64,000 nt of DNA from JAXGXJ01 sp963816155. GTDB lineage: Bacteria > Actinomycetota > Thermoleophilia > RBG-16-64-13. Each line of letters begins with the position of its first letter. Position 1 is the stretch's first letter. This document shows, piece by piece, positions 43,404 through 52,105 of this stretch. Both the position numbers and the translations under genes were made by a program. Under the pieces are notes generated by a model. It did no database searches. It was not told where the DNA came from and worked only from the letters and a program-made list of their open reading frames with translations. The DNA lies in contig CAWFJE010000009.1 of assembly GCA_963816155.1 (NCBI GenBank), positions 303,567-367,566 of the forward strand, written 5' to 3'.

Positions 43404-43477
43404 GTCACCGAGCCACCGAGTCACGACGCGTATCCGGTCTTGCTCCCCGCCCGAGGCCAATCGAATTTAGTTCGCCC

Positions 43478-43507
43478 TTGCCAAACAGTACGGTGATGCC
43501 GTACAAT
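43478..43507 (+). promoter_or_regulatory. marR promoter with operator in its spacer; leaderless transcript
   Basis: -35 TTGCCA (43478-43483), 18-bp spacer, -10 TACAAT (43502-43507). An inverted repeat GTACGG-N5-CCGTAC (43488-43504) lies exactly between and overlaps the -10. The ATG of the MarR-family gene is 7 nt past the -10, where transcription should start, so the message is probably leaderless. A repressor bound here would block polymerase: classic MarR autoregulation. Confidence 0.65.
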
Positions 43508-43513
43508 ATTTGC

Positions 43514-43987
43514 ATGAACGACTCCTCCCTCCAAGAACGTTTCCGCGCTGCCTACTGGCAATCCATGAAGCATCTCGAATCCCTGAGGCTGCGACAGTGG
43601 GAAGAGTCCAGCCTCACCCTCCCTCAGTTGCGCGTTCTCTTCCAGCTACGGCGCAGTCCTGGCCTCACCACGGGATGTCTGGCCCGCAACCTCGGCGTCA
43701 CCGTGTCCACTACCAGTGGGTTGGTGGGCAAGCTGGCCGAGCGGGGTCTCGTGGAACGGGGTAGCACCGACGAAGACCGGCGGCAGATACCCCTGACCCT
43801 CACCGAGGTCGGCCAGGAACTGGCTGGTGAACTGGCGGAGATCTCCCGTCCCTTCTTTGATGGGGTCGTCGAGGAGCTGGGCGCAGATCTGGAGACGGTG
43901 GTGACGGCGCTCGAGGCGCTGAGAACGGCGGCAAGGGTGGCCGACGCGCGCACCCACCCCGACGACAGTGAGGGTGAGCAGGAGTGA
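43514..43987 (+). CDS. MarR-family transcriptional regulator
   Basis: A 157-aa winged-helix repressor. The DNA-binding core reads TLPQLRVLFQLRRSPG, TTGCLARNLGVTVSTTSGLVGKL and the wing ERGLVERGSTDEDRRQIPLTL with the conserved DxRxxxxxLT. ATG 43514 is chosen because it coincides with the predicted transcription start; an in-frame ATG at 43496 would fall inside the promoter. It overlaps the MFS exporter gene by 4 bp (GTGA), so it likely represses its own promoter and the exporter in response to a small aromatic ligand. Confidence 0.9.
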   Translation: MNDSSLQERFRAAYWQSMKHLESLRLRQWEESSLTLPQLRVLFQLRRSPGLTTGCLARNLGVTVSTTSGLVGKLAERGLVERGSTDEDRRQIPLTLTEVGQELAGELAEISRPFFDGVVEELGADLETVVTALEALRTAARVADARTHPDDSEGEQE

Positions 43988-45324
43988 GGCCCGCCGTGGT
44001 TTCTGGTAGCTCGCTGGGTCGGGGTTTCCGCGCGCTCAAATACCGCAACTACCGCCTCTTCTGGTTTGGGCAACTCGTATCGTTGGCCGGCAGCTGGATG
44101 CAGGATGTGGCTCTCAGTTGGTTGGTCCTCAGCATGACCGACTCGCCTGTGGCGCTGGGCTTGACCATGACTTTCCGCTTCCTACCCGCACTCCTCCTCT
44201 CGGCCTACAGCGGGGTGTTGGCCGACCGGCTGCCCAAGCGGCAGACGATGATCGTCGTTCAGGCGCTGCAGATGGTCATCGCGCTGGTGCTGGCCGTCCT
44301 GACCTCCGCCGATCTGATTACGGTGGCCCTCATCTACATGCTGGCCTTGGTGCGCGGCATCGTCGAAGCGGTGGAGGCTCCCACCAGACAGGCATTCGTG
44401 TCCGAGATGGTCGGGTCCCGTGACCTGCCCAACGCGGTCGCCCTCAACTCCACCCTCTTCAGCGCGGCCCGCATCGCCGGGCCCGCCGTAGGGGCCGTGG
44501 TCATCAGCACCATGGGCATGGCGGCCTGCTTCTACATCAACGCCGTCAGCTTCCTGGCCGTCATCATTGCCCTGGCGATGATGCGGCCGGCCGAGTTCTT
44601 CGCCGACAGGTCGGCGGCAGCCGCTTCGGAGGGAAGGGGAATGCGGGAGGGGTTCCGCTACGTGCGCGCCACCCCGGAACTGATGGTCGTCTTCGTGGCC
44701 ATGGGAGCTCTGGCCACCTTCGGGTTCAGCTTCCAGACCTCCCTGCCGTTGGTGGCCCGCTACATGCTTGACGGGGGTGCTTCGACCCTGGCCCTGCTCA
44801 TGATCGCTATGGGCGCGGGCTCCGTGGTGGCTGGTCTCATCGCCGCGTACCGCGGCAAGCCGACCCTGCGTCTGCTTCTCGGCTCGGGAGCGGCATTCTC
44901 GGTGTTCCTGTTCCTGGTGGGGCTGTCGAGTTCGCCGGCGGTCACCATGATGCTCATGTTCATGCTGGGACTGGCGACCGTGCTGTTCCTCACCAGCGCC
45001 AACACCCGGCTGCAACTGGTGGTGCCCGATCATCTGCGGGGGAGGGTGTTGGGGATATATCTGATGTTCTTCGTGGGCACCATACCTCTCGGCAGCTACC
45101 TTACCGGGCAGCTGGCCGAGTCCGTGGGGATACAAACGACGCTGTTCATCCTCGCCTCGATCAGCCTGCTGGGAGTCGGTGCGGCCGTGGCCCTTGCCCT
45201 GCGGGCTCGCGCCGCCCTCGCCGGGGGCGCCCGGTCGGGGGCAGTGCCGGCTCTAGCTGCAGAAGCCCGCCTGCGGGCGCCGCAGCGCGCCGAAGAACTG
45301 GACGACCTGCGGGTACAGGAGTAG
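43984..45324 (+). CDS. MFS drug-efflux-type transporter
   Basis: A 446-aa, twelve-helix major facilitator of the enterobactin-exporter/DHA3 type. Motifs: FRALKYRNYRLFWFGQLVSL at the start, the loop-2/3 signature SGVLADRLPKRQTM, and EAPTRQAFVSEMV. Start GTG 43984 overlaps the MarR stop. With the upstream MarR gene this is a two-gene inducible efflux operon. The C-terminal ~40 residues are hydrophilic and Ala/Arg/Glu-rich. Confidence 0.9.
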   Translation: MRPAVVSGSSLGRGFRALKYRNYRLFWFGQLVSLAGSWMQDVALSWLVLSMTDSPVALGLTMTFRFLPALLLSAYSGVLADRLPKRQTMIVVQALQMVIALVLAVLTSADLITVALIYMLALVRGIVEAVEAPTRQAFVSEMVGSRDLPNAVALNSTLFSAARIAGPAVGAVVISTMGMAACFYINAVSFLAVIIALAMMRPAEFFADRSAAAASEGRGMREGFRYVRATPELMVVFVAMGALATFGFSFQTSLPLVARYMLDGGASTLALLMIAMGAGSVVAGLIAAYRGKPTLRLLLGSGAAFSVFLFLVGLSSSPAVTMMLMFMLGLATVLFLTSANTRLQLVVPDHLRGRVLGIYLMFFVGTIPLGSYLTGQLAESVGIQTTLFILASISLLGVGAAVALALRARAALAGGARSGAVPALAAEARLRAPQRAEELDDLRVQE

Positions 45325-45530
45325 GCTTAGAACCTGTCCTCGGCGGGGGCTCTCATATCCGGGATCCCTCGCGTCCGGTCATCCGGCAGACGAATCTGGA
45401 ATCCGGCTTCTCATTTGCGGTCGTATTCTGGCATCATCTGTTGTGACCAAACGGTCGGGACAATCCGGGTGGCTATTGACCGCCCGTAAGTCGGAACGTC
45501 AAGCAACACAAGGAGACAGAAAGGACCATC

Positions 45531-46487
45531 ATGGGCAAAGTATTTGTTGACCTGACCCATCCCTTCAGTGCGGAGATTCCTCGCTGGCCGTATTTCGTTA
45601 AGCCGGTCATCGATTCGATGCACACCATGGCCAAGGGCGGCGTCCTCACCCAGCGGGTCGATTGCGTTCAGCATACGGGCACTCATGCCGACGCGCCTCG
45701 TCACGTCATGGAACGCGAATTCGACGGCAAGAGGGCTCGCTATACCCACGAGATGCCTGTTGACGCCTACACGGGTGACGCGGTCTGTCTCGAGATCAAG
45801 ATCCACAAGTGGGGCCTGATCCTGCCCGAGCATCTCGAGGACGCCTGCAAGCGCGCGAACATCAAGCCGGAAGAGCTCAAGGGTATGGTCGTCTGCCTGA
45901 ACACCGGCATGCATCGCCTGTTCGACGACTCCAGAGACTACTACCACTATGCGTGCGGTACCGGCCTCGAAGCCGGCAAGTGGTTCGTGAAGCACCAGGT
46001 CAAGTGCGTGGCCATGGATTCGCAGGCACTGGATCATCCGCTTCATACGGCCATGGGCAAGAACGGCCCGCCGCAGATGAATCTGCCCGGAAACTCGGGG
46101 AGGCCTATCACAGTAGAATACGCTGAGCAGTTCGGTGAGGAAGCCTATGCCGAATTCGAGAAGGCGGCCTACATCAAACTTCATGGCCAGGCCGCTTATG
46201 ACGCCAGGTTCGGCGATCTTGAAGCCCTGGGCAACGAAGGCACCTGGGAGCCCTGCCACAAGCAGATGCTGGGTCACGGCATCGTGGGCGTCGAGAACCT
46301 AGGTGGAGACCTGGACAAGGTGTCCGGCAAGCGTTTCCGGTTCTTCTGCTTCCCGATCCGCTGGTACATGGGCGACGGCTCCATGGTCCGCTGCGTGGCC
46401 GAGATCGATGAAGACGACGTGAACGATGTTCCAGACAGGACCTACACGTACTGCGGCACAGGGTACGGCCCGGTTTCCGGTTATTAA
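45531..46487 (+). CDS. Cyclase/kynurenine-formamidase-like metal-dependent hydrolase
   Basis: A 318-aa enzyme of the cyclase family (PF04199). The metal-binding HTGTHADAPRHV motif (family HxGTHxDxPxH) is near residues 46-57, and a later MDSQALDHPLH supplies further active-site residues. Length is somewhat greater than kynurenine formamidase (about 210), closer to the larger polyketide-cyclase-like hydrolases that open or close cyclic amides and lactones. AAGGAGACAGAAAGGACC precedes the ATG. It is followed by terminator hairpins and then by a TatD-like hydrolase on the same strand. Confidence 0.85.
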   Translation: MGKVFVDLTHPFSAEIPRWPYFVKPVIDSMHTMAKGGVLTQRVDCVQHTGTHADAPRHVMEREFDGKRARYTHEMPVDAYTGDAVCLEIKIHKWGLILPEHLEDACKRANIKPEELKGMVVCLNTGMHRLFDDSRDYYHYACGTGLEAGKWFVKHQVKCVAMDSQALDHPLHTAMGKNGPPQMNLPGNSGRPITVEYAEQFGEEAYAEFEKAAYIKLHGQAAYDARFGDLEALGNEGTWEPCHKQMLGHGIVGVENLGGDLDKVSGKRFRFFCFPIRWYMGDGSMVRCVAEIDEDDVNDVPDRTYTYCGTGYGPVSGY

Positions 46488-46548
46488 CATTCGGTCTGAC
46501 CCCGCCCGTCGCTAGGCGAGGGGGTCGGACTGGTACGGAATGTTGCAC

Positions 46549-46584
46549 AGAACCCCCCGTCGGTGGATACCGGCGGGGGGTTCT
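46549..46584 (+). terminator. Terminator after the cyclase-family gene
   Basis: Perfect 11-bp arms AGAACCCCCCG/CGGGGGGTTCT with an inner CGGT-GGAT-ACCG stem continuing to the loop, followed by GTTGTCG. A strong intrinsic-terminator-like structure about 60 bp past the stop. Confidence 0.75.
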
Positions 46585-46589
46585 GTTGT

Positions 46590-46612
46590 CGTGGCGCGCT
46601 CCCCGCGCCACG
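46590..46612 (+). terminator. Second hairpin after the cyclase-family gene
   Basis: Perfect 9-bp arms CGTGGCGCG/CGCGCCACG with a 5-nt loop, directly after the first terminator; probably a back-up. Confidence 0.45.
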
Positions 46613-46788
46613 ACGGGTGGCCGCCTGCCCCGCGCGGCGAGTGGTTCCTTTCCTACTGAGCACTAGGTAGCTTTCGGACTGTCCTCGGTGTTACGATTGG
46701 CACGGGTCGGCCGGGGTCGGCAAGAGCATATGTCCCCGTTGCCGCCGTCAGTATCGTTGGCCAGCACCCGGTTACGGAGGTTCGAGGC

Positions 46789-47583
46789 ATGCGCTTCATC
46801 GACGCACATCTGCACACAGACATGATCGAGGACAAGCAGCTTCAGAAGCTTGTCATGATGGGCATGGAAGCGGCCGTCGTCCCCAGTCCGCACATGTACC
46901 TGGGCAGCAAGGACGCCGACAGTGTCCTCCTCATGTGGGAGCGCTTCCTGGGCATGGAGGCCACGACGGGGACCACGCTTGGCTATGAACTGTTCACCTC
47001 CCTGTCGGTGCCCTTTTTCGGAGTCAACCATGCCGACGCTGAGAAGTGCCTGGCCCGGATGCCTGAGTTCTTGGAGTCCGAACGGGCCGTTGCCATCGGG
47101 GAGATCGGGCTGGATACGGGTACTCAGTTCGAGCAGGATCTGTTTCGCGAGCACCTGCGCATCGCCAAGGCGCATGACGTGCCCGTGATCCTGCACACGC
47201 CCATCCGCATGGCCCCCCAGGCCGAGCAGGTGTTGCCCATGGTCCTTGACATCATCAAAGACGAGAATTTCCCCGTGGAGAAGTGCGTGTTCGATCACGC
47301 CTCTGAGCCCAGCCTCGATTGGCGCGCGGCCACCGGCGGCATGATCGGTCTCTCGGTGTGTTGGGACAAGATGCCCCCCGAGCCGGCCGCCCAGTATGTG
47401 GTCGACAACCCGGAGAAGCGTGGCCAGATCATCATCAACTCCGAACTGGGTGGCGAGGGCAACGACTACTTTATGGTCCCCCGCGTGATGCTGGCCATGA
47501 AGCTGTTCGGTCTCGACAAAGAGACCATCGATCAGGTCTGTTGGCAGAATCCCAAGGACTTCTTCAAGCTGCCCGTCGACTGA
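46789..47583 (+). CDS. TatD-like metal-dependent hydrolase
   Basis: A 264-aa TIM-barrel amidohydrolase. Ligands visible are the HxH of FIDAHLHTD at the start of strand 1, Glu of VAIGEIGLDTG, His of VPVILHTP and His of CVFDHASEPS. The final strand reads IIINSELGGEGNDYF where TatD nucleases have a conserved Asp, so the last metal ligand differs. TatD proteins are DNases or peptidases; closely similar archaeal/clostridial-type proteins are annotated only as amidohydrolases. Follows the cyclase gene after a 301-bp gap with terminators, so it has its own promoter. Confidence 0.8.
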   Translation: MRFIDAHLHTDMIEDKQLQKLVMMGMEAAVVPSPHMYLGSKDADSVLLMWERFLGMEATTGTTLGYELFTSLSVPFFGVNHADAEKCLARMPEFLESERAVAIGEIGLDTGTQFEQDLFREHLRIAKAHDVPVILHTPIRMAPQAEQVLPMVLDIIKDENFPVEKCVFDHASEPSLDWRAATGGMIGLSVCWDKMPPEPAAQYVVDNPEKRGQIIINSELGGEGNDYFMVPRVMLAMKLFGLDKETIDQVCWQNPKDFFKLPVD

Positions 47584-47692
47584 GGGGGCTGCCGCTCGAG
47601 CGAGGGCCGGGCCACCAGTCGTGATGCGCCGATGCTGAGAGGGCCGCCGCAGGCCGGCGCCGCGGGCCGGCGCCGACAGGCGGGGATCGTTG

Positions 47693-48184
47693 TTACACTT
47701 CTTCGGCGCTGTGGTTTGCCCCATCGGATCGCAGTCTCCGGCGGGGCGGCAGCAGGGTGGGTTCCCGTCCCTCTATGTCGATTATCCCTGCGCGCCACTC
47801 GGCAGGCATAGGTGCCCGCCGCCCCGCCGCGTAGTCGTAGGAGACGATCTCAGCCTCGCCCAGGGCCGCCACCTTGCCTACCTTGCGGCTCACGGCGGTG
47901 TGTTCCATGATCAGCCGGTCCTCGCCCAGGGCTTTCACCCGGGCGCCCACAGATAGAGTGTCGGGGTAGACGACGGGCACTCTGAACCGGCAGGTGAGGG
48001 AAGCGATGATCAGTCCGCGGTCTCTCCACGTGGGCCCGGGGGGATCCAGGCCGAGACGCTCCAGATAGGCCACGCGGGCCGTCTCGAAGTACTGCAGATA
48101 GATGATGTTGTTGACGTGGCCGAGGGCATCCATCTCGCCCCAGCGAACCACCACCTCAGTTACCACGGGAAAGTCGGTGAGCAC
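47693..48184 (-). CDS. Acyl-CoA thioesterase (hotdog fold, 4HBT type)
   Basis: A 163-aa hotdog-fold protein starting at GTG 48184, preceded by CAGGAGACAGAG. The signature VRWGEMDALGHVNNIIYLQYF has the catalytic Asp and the GHVNN helix entry of YbgC/FcbC-type thioesterases, which hydrolyse acyl-CoA thioesters. A TACAAT -10 at 48223-48228 lies about 40 bp upstream. The last ~30 residues (PTLLPPRRRLRSDG) are a basic extension. Substrate range unknown. Confidence 0.88.
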   Translation of the reverse strand: MLTDFPVVTEVVVRWGEMDALGHVNNIIYLQYFETARVAYLERLGLDPPGPTWRDRGLIIASLTCRFRVPVVYPDTLSVGARVKALGEDRLIMEHTAVSRKVGKVAALGEAEIVSYDYAAGRRAPMPAEWRAGIIDIEGREPTLLPPRRRLRSDGANHSAEEV

Positions 48185-48294
48185 CTCTGTCTCCTGAAAC
48201 GCTCGTGGTTTGGTCGGCCCTCATTGTATCCCGCCGCTAGCCAGCGCAGGGCCGCCGGCCCACCTGAAGGCGGCAGGGTGTGCGGGTCATAGTT

Positions 48295-48311
48295 GATATC
48301 AGAACGATATC
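48295..48311. promoter_or_regulatory. GATATC direct repeat with 11-bp period
   Basis: GATATC occurs at 48295-48300 and 48306-48311, one helical turn apart, in an A/T-rich patch unlike the surrounding sequence, about 90 bp upstream of the SPFH gene. A regulator site or AT-rich promoter element is possible. Confidence 0.35.
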
Positions 48312-48398
48312 GTAATAATATGAAAGCGCGTATGCGAGGGGCGGCCGACGATGCCGCCCGGCGTTGAGGTGTCGGCGGGGATTCTTCTAGGAGGAGAG

Positions 48399-49423
48399 AT
48401 GGAAGGGCAAGGAGACTCGCTCAACCATGAGCGAGAGGTGAAGGTGATGAGCGGCTGGGGCATGCTGGTCGCGGTCTTCGTCATGTTCGTCGGCGGCATT
48501 GCGTTGCTTGGTCGCGCCAGCGTGCGCGGATGACAAAGGCGCGGCCGGCAGCGGGACTATCTGGGGACTGGTGATCGCGGGCATCGTGTTGCTGCTCGCG
48601 GGCGGCATCCTTTCGCCCGGCTTTTTCACGTTGGAGCCCAACGAGACCCGGGTCCTCGTTCTCTTCGGATCCTACAAGGGCACCGTACGGCAGGGGGGCT
48701 TTCGCTGGGGCAACCCCTTCTACTCCAACGGTCCCGCGGCCAAGAGCGGAGCCGATCAGGAGGGGAACTCCTCCAAATCAGGATCGGCGGGCAAGAAGAG
48801 CCAGGGCTCCAAAACGGTCAAGAAGTTCCCCCGCTACAAGGTGTCGGTGCGGGCACGGACGCTCAATGGACTCAAGCTCAAGGTGAACGACCGGCGGGGG
48901 AACCCCGTGGAGATAGCCACCGTTGTGGTCTGGAGGGTGCGCGACACCGCCCAGGCCGTCTTCGACGTGGACGACTTCGAAGTCTACGTTGAGACCCAGA
49001 GCGAGACCGCCCTTAGGCACCTGGCCAGCTCCTACGCCTACGATCACGGTGAAGAGAACGAGATCACACTGCGCAGCAACGTGGATGAGGTGTCGCAGGC
49101 GCTCGAAGGACGAGTTGGGGCAGCGTTTGGCTCGGGCGGGGGTCTTGGTCGAGGAAGCCCGTCTCACGCATCTGGCCTACGCCCCTGAAATCGCCCAGGC
49201 CATGCTGCGGCGTCAGCAGGCCGAGGCCATCATCGACGCCCGCCAGAAGATCGTGCACGGCGCCGTGAGCATGGTCGACATGGCTCTGCGTGAGCTGGCG
49301 GAGAAGAACGTGATCGAGCTTGATACCGAGAGGAAGGCGGCCATGATCAGCAATCTCATGGTGGTTCTGTGTGGCGAGTCCGAGGTGCATCCCGTGGTCA
49401 ACGCGGGTACGCTCTACGGGTAG
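48399..49423 (+). pseudogene. SPFH/band-7 membrane protein, two frameshifts
   Basis: Starts at ATG 48399 behind AGGAGGAGAG. Two hydrophobic helices (about 18-35 and 45-70) are split by the first shift near 48515, where ALLGR gives way to a frame reading DDKGAAGSGTIWGLVIAG. The band-7 domain follows (PNETRVLVLFGSYKGTVRQG, VVWRVRDTAQAVFDVDDF, SETALRHLASSYAYD). A second shift near 49103, where CTCGAAGGACGAG has one base too many, leads to DELGQRLARAGVLVEEARLTHLAYAPE and ends HPVVNAGTLYG. SPFH proteins scaffold membrane microdomains. The complete conserved sequence argues for sequencing error. Confidence 0.85.
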
Positions 49424-49430
49424 GCTGGAG

Positions 49431-49619
49431 GTGACGCGAAAGCAGTTCCCCCTACGCATCGACGCCGGCCTGTGGGAAGATCTGGAGGCTTGGGCCGCCG
49501 ATGAACTGCGCAGCGTCAACGGGCAGATCGAGTATCTACTCCGCGAAGCGGTCCGTAGACGGAAGGGTGGCGTGACCACCGCTTCCCGGGACGACGCCTC
49601 GCCCGAGAAAGGAAGAGAC
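49431..49619 (+). CDS. Ribbon-helix-helix (Arc-type) protein, no stop before the aminopeptidase
   Basis: GTG 49431 begins 7 bp after the SPFH stop. The product (TRKQFPLRIDAGLWEDLEAW..., then SVNGQIEYLLREAVRRRKG) is a short Arc/MetJ-type ribbon-helix-helix DNA-binding protein of the kind often encoded next to SPFH genes. After about 63 residues the frame continues without a stop into the M29 aminopeptidase, whose own ATG at 49620 has AAGGAAGAG 4 nt upstream. Either a true fusion exists, or a stop codon was lost through an indel near 49570-49615. Confidence 0.65.
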
Positions 49620-50728
49620 ATGAGAGATCCACGGCTGGATGTGCTTGCGGCCAATCTGCTCGACTACTCCCTGGCCGTCAAGGCGGGGGAGAAGGTGCTC
49701 ATCGAGGGGGAGACGGGGGCAGAGGAGCTCATGATCGCGCTGGTGGAGGCGGCCTATCGGCGCGGGGTCGTGCCCTTCGTCACACTCGGCGATGCCCGTC
49801 TGCGCAGGGCCTGCCTTCTGGGCGCCAAGCGGGAGCAGATGGATCTGCAGGTGGCGTGGGAGATGCACAAGGTGGGCGATGTCGAAGCGTGCATCCACAT
49901 CCTGGCAGGCGATAACGCCTCCCAGATGGCGGACATTCCCTCCGGGCACGCTCGAGGTCTCCCGACTGGCCTCTGAACCTCTCCTGGCGCTCTCTCTCAG
50001 CAAGAGGTGGGTGCTGCTGCGACATCCCACGGCGGCTGCAGCACAGGCGGCAGGCATGTCGACAGATGCCTTCGAAGACTTCTGTCTGTCGGTGTCGACC
50101 CTCGACTACGCACGCATGTCCCAGGCTATGGACCCCCTGGTCAAACTCATGGAAGCGACCGATCGTGTGCACCTCGTGGCTCCGGGCACCGACCTTCAGG
50201 TTCTCCATCGCCGGCATCCCCGTGGTGAAAGCGGCGGGGAGCAACAATATCCCCGACGGTGAGGTGTTCACCGCTCCGGTGCGGGACTCGGTGAATGGTG
50301 CCATCCTCTTCAACACTCCCTCACTCGAAGATGGGACCACGTATGAGCGCGTACGGCTCGTCTTCGAGAACGGCCGGGTGGTGGAGGCCGACGCCAACGA
50401 GCCTGAGAGGCTGACGCGGATGCTGGATACCGATGAGGGCTCACGCTACCTGGGTGAGTTCGCCTTGGGAGTGAACCCGTCTATCGACAGGCCCATGAAG
50501 GATACCCTCTACGACGAGAAGATCGGGGGCAGCCTGCATCTGGCGCTGGGACGCTCCTACGACGACGCCGGCAACGGCAATCTCTCCAGCGTGCACTGGG
50601 ACTTGGTCCTCATCCAGACTCCTGAGTGGGGCGGCGGTGAGGTGTGGTTCGACGACGTGCTTGTGCGCAAGGACGGCCGTTTTGTGCTGCCCGAATTGGA
50701 GGGACTCAATCCTGAGAACCTGCTCTAG
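49620..50728 (+). pseudogene. M29 (thermophilic-type) aminopeptidase, two frameshifts
   Basis: From ATG 49620 (MRDPRLDVLAANLLDYSLAVKAGE). The frame changes near 49938-49940, where an extra C in ATTCCCTCC breaks IPPGTLEVSRLASEP, and again near 50199-50200, where an extra G breaks the TDL..FSIAGIPVVKA segment. The final frame holds the metal/active-site motifs NIPDGEVFTAPVRDSVNG, YLGEFALGVNPSIDRPM, GSLHLALGRSYDDAGNGN, SVHWDLVLI and ends LPELEGLNPENLL. These zinc/cobalt exopeptidases remove N-terminal residues from peptides. All motifs survive, so error rather than decay is suspected. The stop overlaps the convergent MFS gene by 4 bp. Confidence 0.87.
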
Positions 50729-52092
50729 CGGGGAAGGTCAGACTCCGGCGGCCGTGACCCGGGCAGGTCGGACTCCGTAGTCGGCGACCCCGGCGACCGC
50801 GGCAGCGCCGGCGGCGGGCTCATCATGCCTTCCGCCTTGGTCCCCGCCCTATGGTACAGCGGAGCGGCCGCCAGATAGATGAGTCCACCGAGAGTGTACG
50901 CGACCGCCTTGGAGACGCGCTGGGCCGCGTAGCCAAGGCCCAGTTGTCCCGCGACCGCGCCGACGTCGCCGAAGAAGGAGTCGAACGAGAGCACCGTGGC
51001 CCGCTGCGCGGAAGGGATATGCTCGTTGATGAAGGCGCTTCGCACCGGGCGGATGATGCCATCGAGCGTGCCGAAGACCGCCAGGAGCACCACGACGACC
51101 ATGAAGGCCGCGATGCTCTTGCTATCCCAGATCAGCCCTACTACGCCCACCCCGATCGCGCATAGCGCCGTACCGAGGGAAGCCCACATGAGCACACGGG
51201 CGGGCCGCGTGCCCAGACGGCTTCTGGAGAGGGGTCCAACGAGAGTGTTTCCTGCCACGCCGGAGAGGGCGAAAAGGGCCGTGACGGCGCCGGCCACCCA
51301 CACCAATTGCTCCTGCCCCAGAAGCTCGAGCACGTAGGGCTGCGAGGCGTAGAAGAAGTACCAAAGGAGCACCCCGCCCAGTAGCGACGTGAACAGCAAG
51401 GGCCGGATGACAGGATGACGCCACCCGTGGCTGATGCCGGCTCCGAAGATCTTGCGACTCTCCTCGCCCAACCTGGACACGCGGAAGGGTCGGGGCTCGA
51501 AGCCGATGTCGCGCATGAACACAAGGGTCACGAAGAACGCCACCACCAGCAGCCCGGTGCGGACGAGGTAGGGGATGGCCAGGTCGAGTTGGCCCAGCAG
51601 TCCGCCGCCCAGGGTGCCGATAAGCATGGAGATGTTCATGAACATGCCGCTGCGCGCGAAGATACGGTCCTTCCCGCCCGAGAATCCGGTGGCGTCGAGG
51701 GCGTCCACCAGCCAGGCATCCACAGCTCCCGTCTGGCAGGTGAAACCGAAGCCCAGAAGTATGGAAGCCAGGATGAAGCCCGGCAGTCCCCAGCCGAACA
51801 CGGCCGAACCCACGTAGCCCAGGGTGGCTACGGCCAGCGAGCCTATCCCCAGTAGGAACGAGGCTCGGCGCCCGACCGTGTCCGCCACCACGCCGGTGGG
51901 CACCTCGAACACTATCTGGCCGGCGCTGAAGGTGGCGTTGACGAGCATCACCTGGAAGATATCCAGACCGGCGTCGAGGAGGAAGAGCGTGTTGACGCCC
52001 CAGATGATCGAAGCCGCGAGCGTGAACAGCGAGTTCACCGAGTAGTAGACGCGCTGGATGCGAAGGGGAGTGTATGAGATGGGTGGGTTCAC
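50725..52092 (-). CDS. MFS transporter
   Basis: A 455-aa major facilitator with twelve helices. The loop-2/3 motif reads GVVADTVGRRASF. The C-terminal ~45 residues are hydrophilic and contain a short duplicated ESDLPG/ESDLPR unit. It begins 13 bp after the oligopeptide permease gene dppB and so probably forms the tail of that importer operon. Substrate unknown; a peptide-derived or antibiotic compound would fit the context. Confidence 0.87.
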   Translation of the reverse strand: MNPPISYTPLRIQRVYYSVNSLFTLAASIIWGVNTLFLLDAGLDIFQVMLVNATFSAGQIVFEVPTGVVADTVGRRASFLLGIGSLAVATLGYVGSAVFGWGLPGFILASILLGFGFTCQTGAVDAWLVDALDATGFSGGKDRIFARSGMFMNISMLIGTLGGGLLGQLDLAIPYLVRTGLLVVAFFVTLVFMRDIGFEPRPFRVSRLGEESRKIFGAGISHGWRHPVIRPLLFTSLLGGVLLWYFFYASQPYVLELLGQEQLVWVAGAVTALFALSGVAGNTLVGPLSRSRLGTRPARVLMWASLGTALCAIGVGVVGLIWDSKSIAAFMVVVVLLAVFGTLDGIIRPVRSAFINEHIPSAQRATVLSFDSFFGDVGAVAGQLGLGYAAQRVSKAVAYTLGGLIYLAAAPLYHRAGTKAEGMMSPPPALPRSPGSPTTESDLPGSRPPESDLPR

Positions 52093-52105
52093 CGGCGCTC
52101 CGGCC

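Larger units (their letters stand above)
46488..46788. other. Intergenic region, 301 bp, with three consecutive hairpins
   Basis: No gene seen. The left part holds hairpins at 46494-46530 (GTCTGACCCC/GGGGTCGGAC, allowing G-T pairs), 46549-46584 and 46590-46612. The right part is the upstream region of the TatD-like gene with GGAGG ending about 9 nt before its ATG. Confidence 0.6.

Noticed and set aside
41667..43460. 597-codon open frame on the minus strand opposite the HAD-AIR synthase gene
   Set aside because: Its product is His/Gln/Arg-rich with no domain; the plus-strand product has full HAD and AIR synthase motifs. High G+C makes such antisense frames common.
47640..47690. GC-rich repeat GGCCGGCGCC near 47660 as an origin or mobile-element end
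   Set aside because: A short duplicated GCCGGCGCC unit that simply forms a hairpin between convergent genes; better read as a weak terminator.
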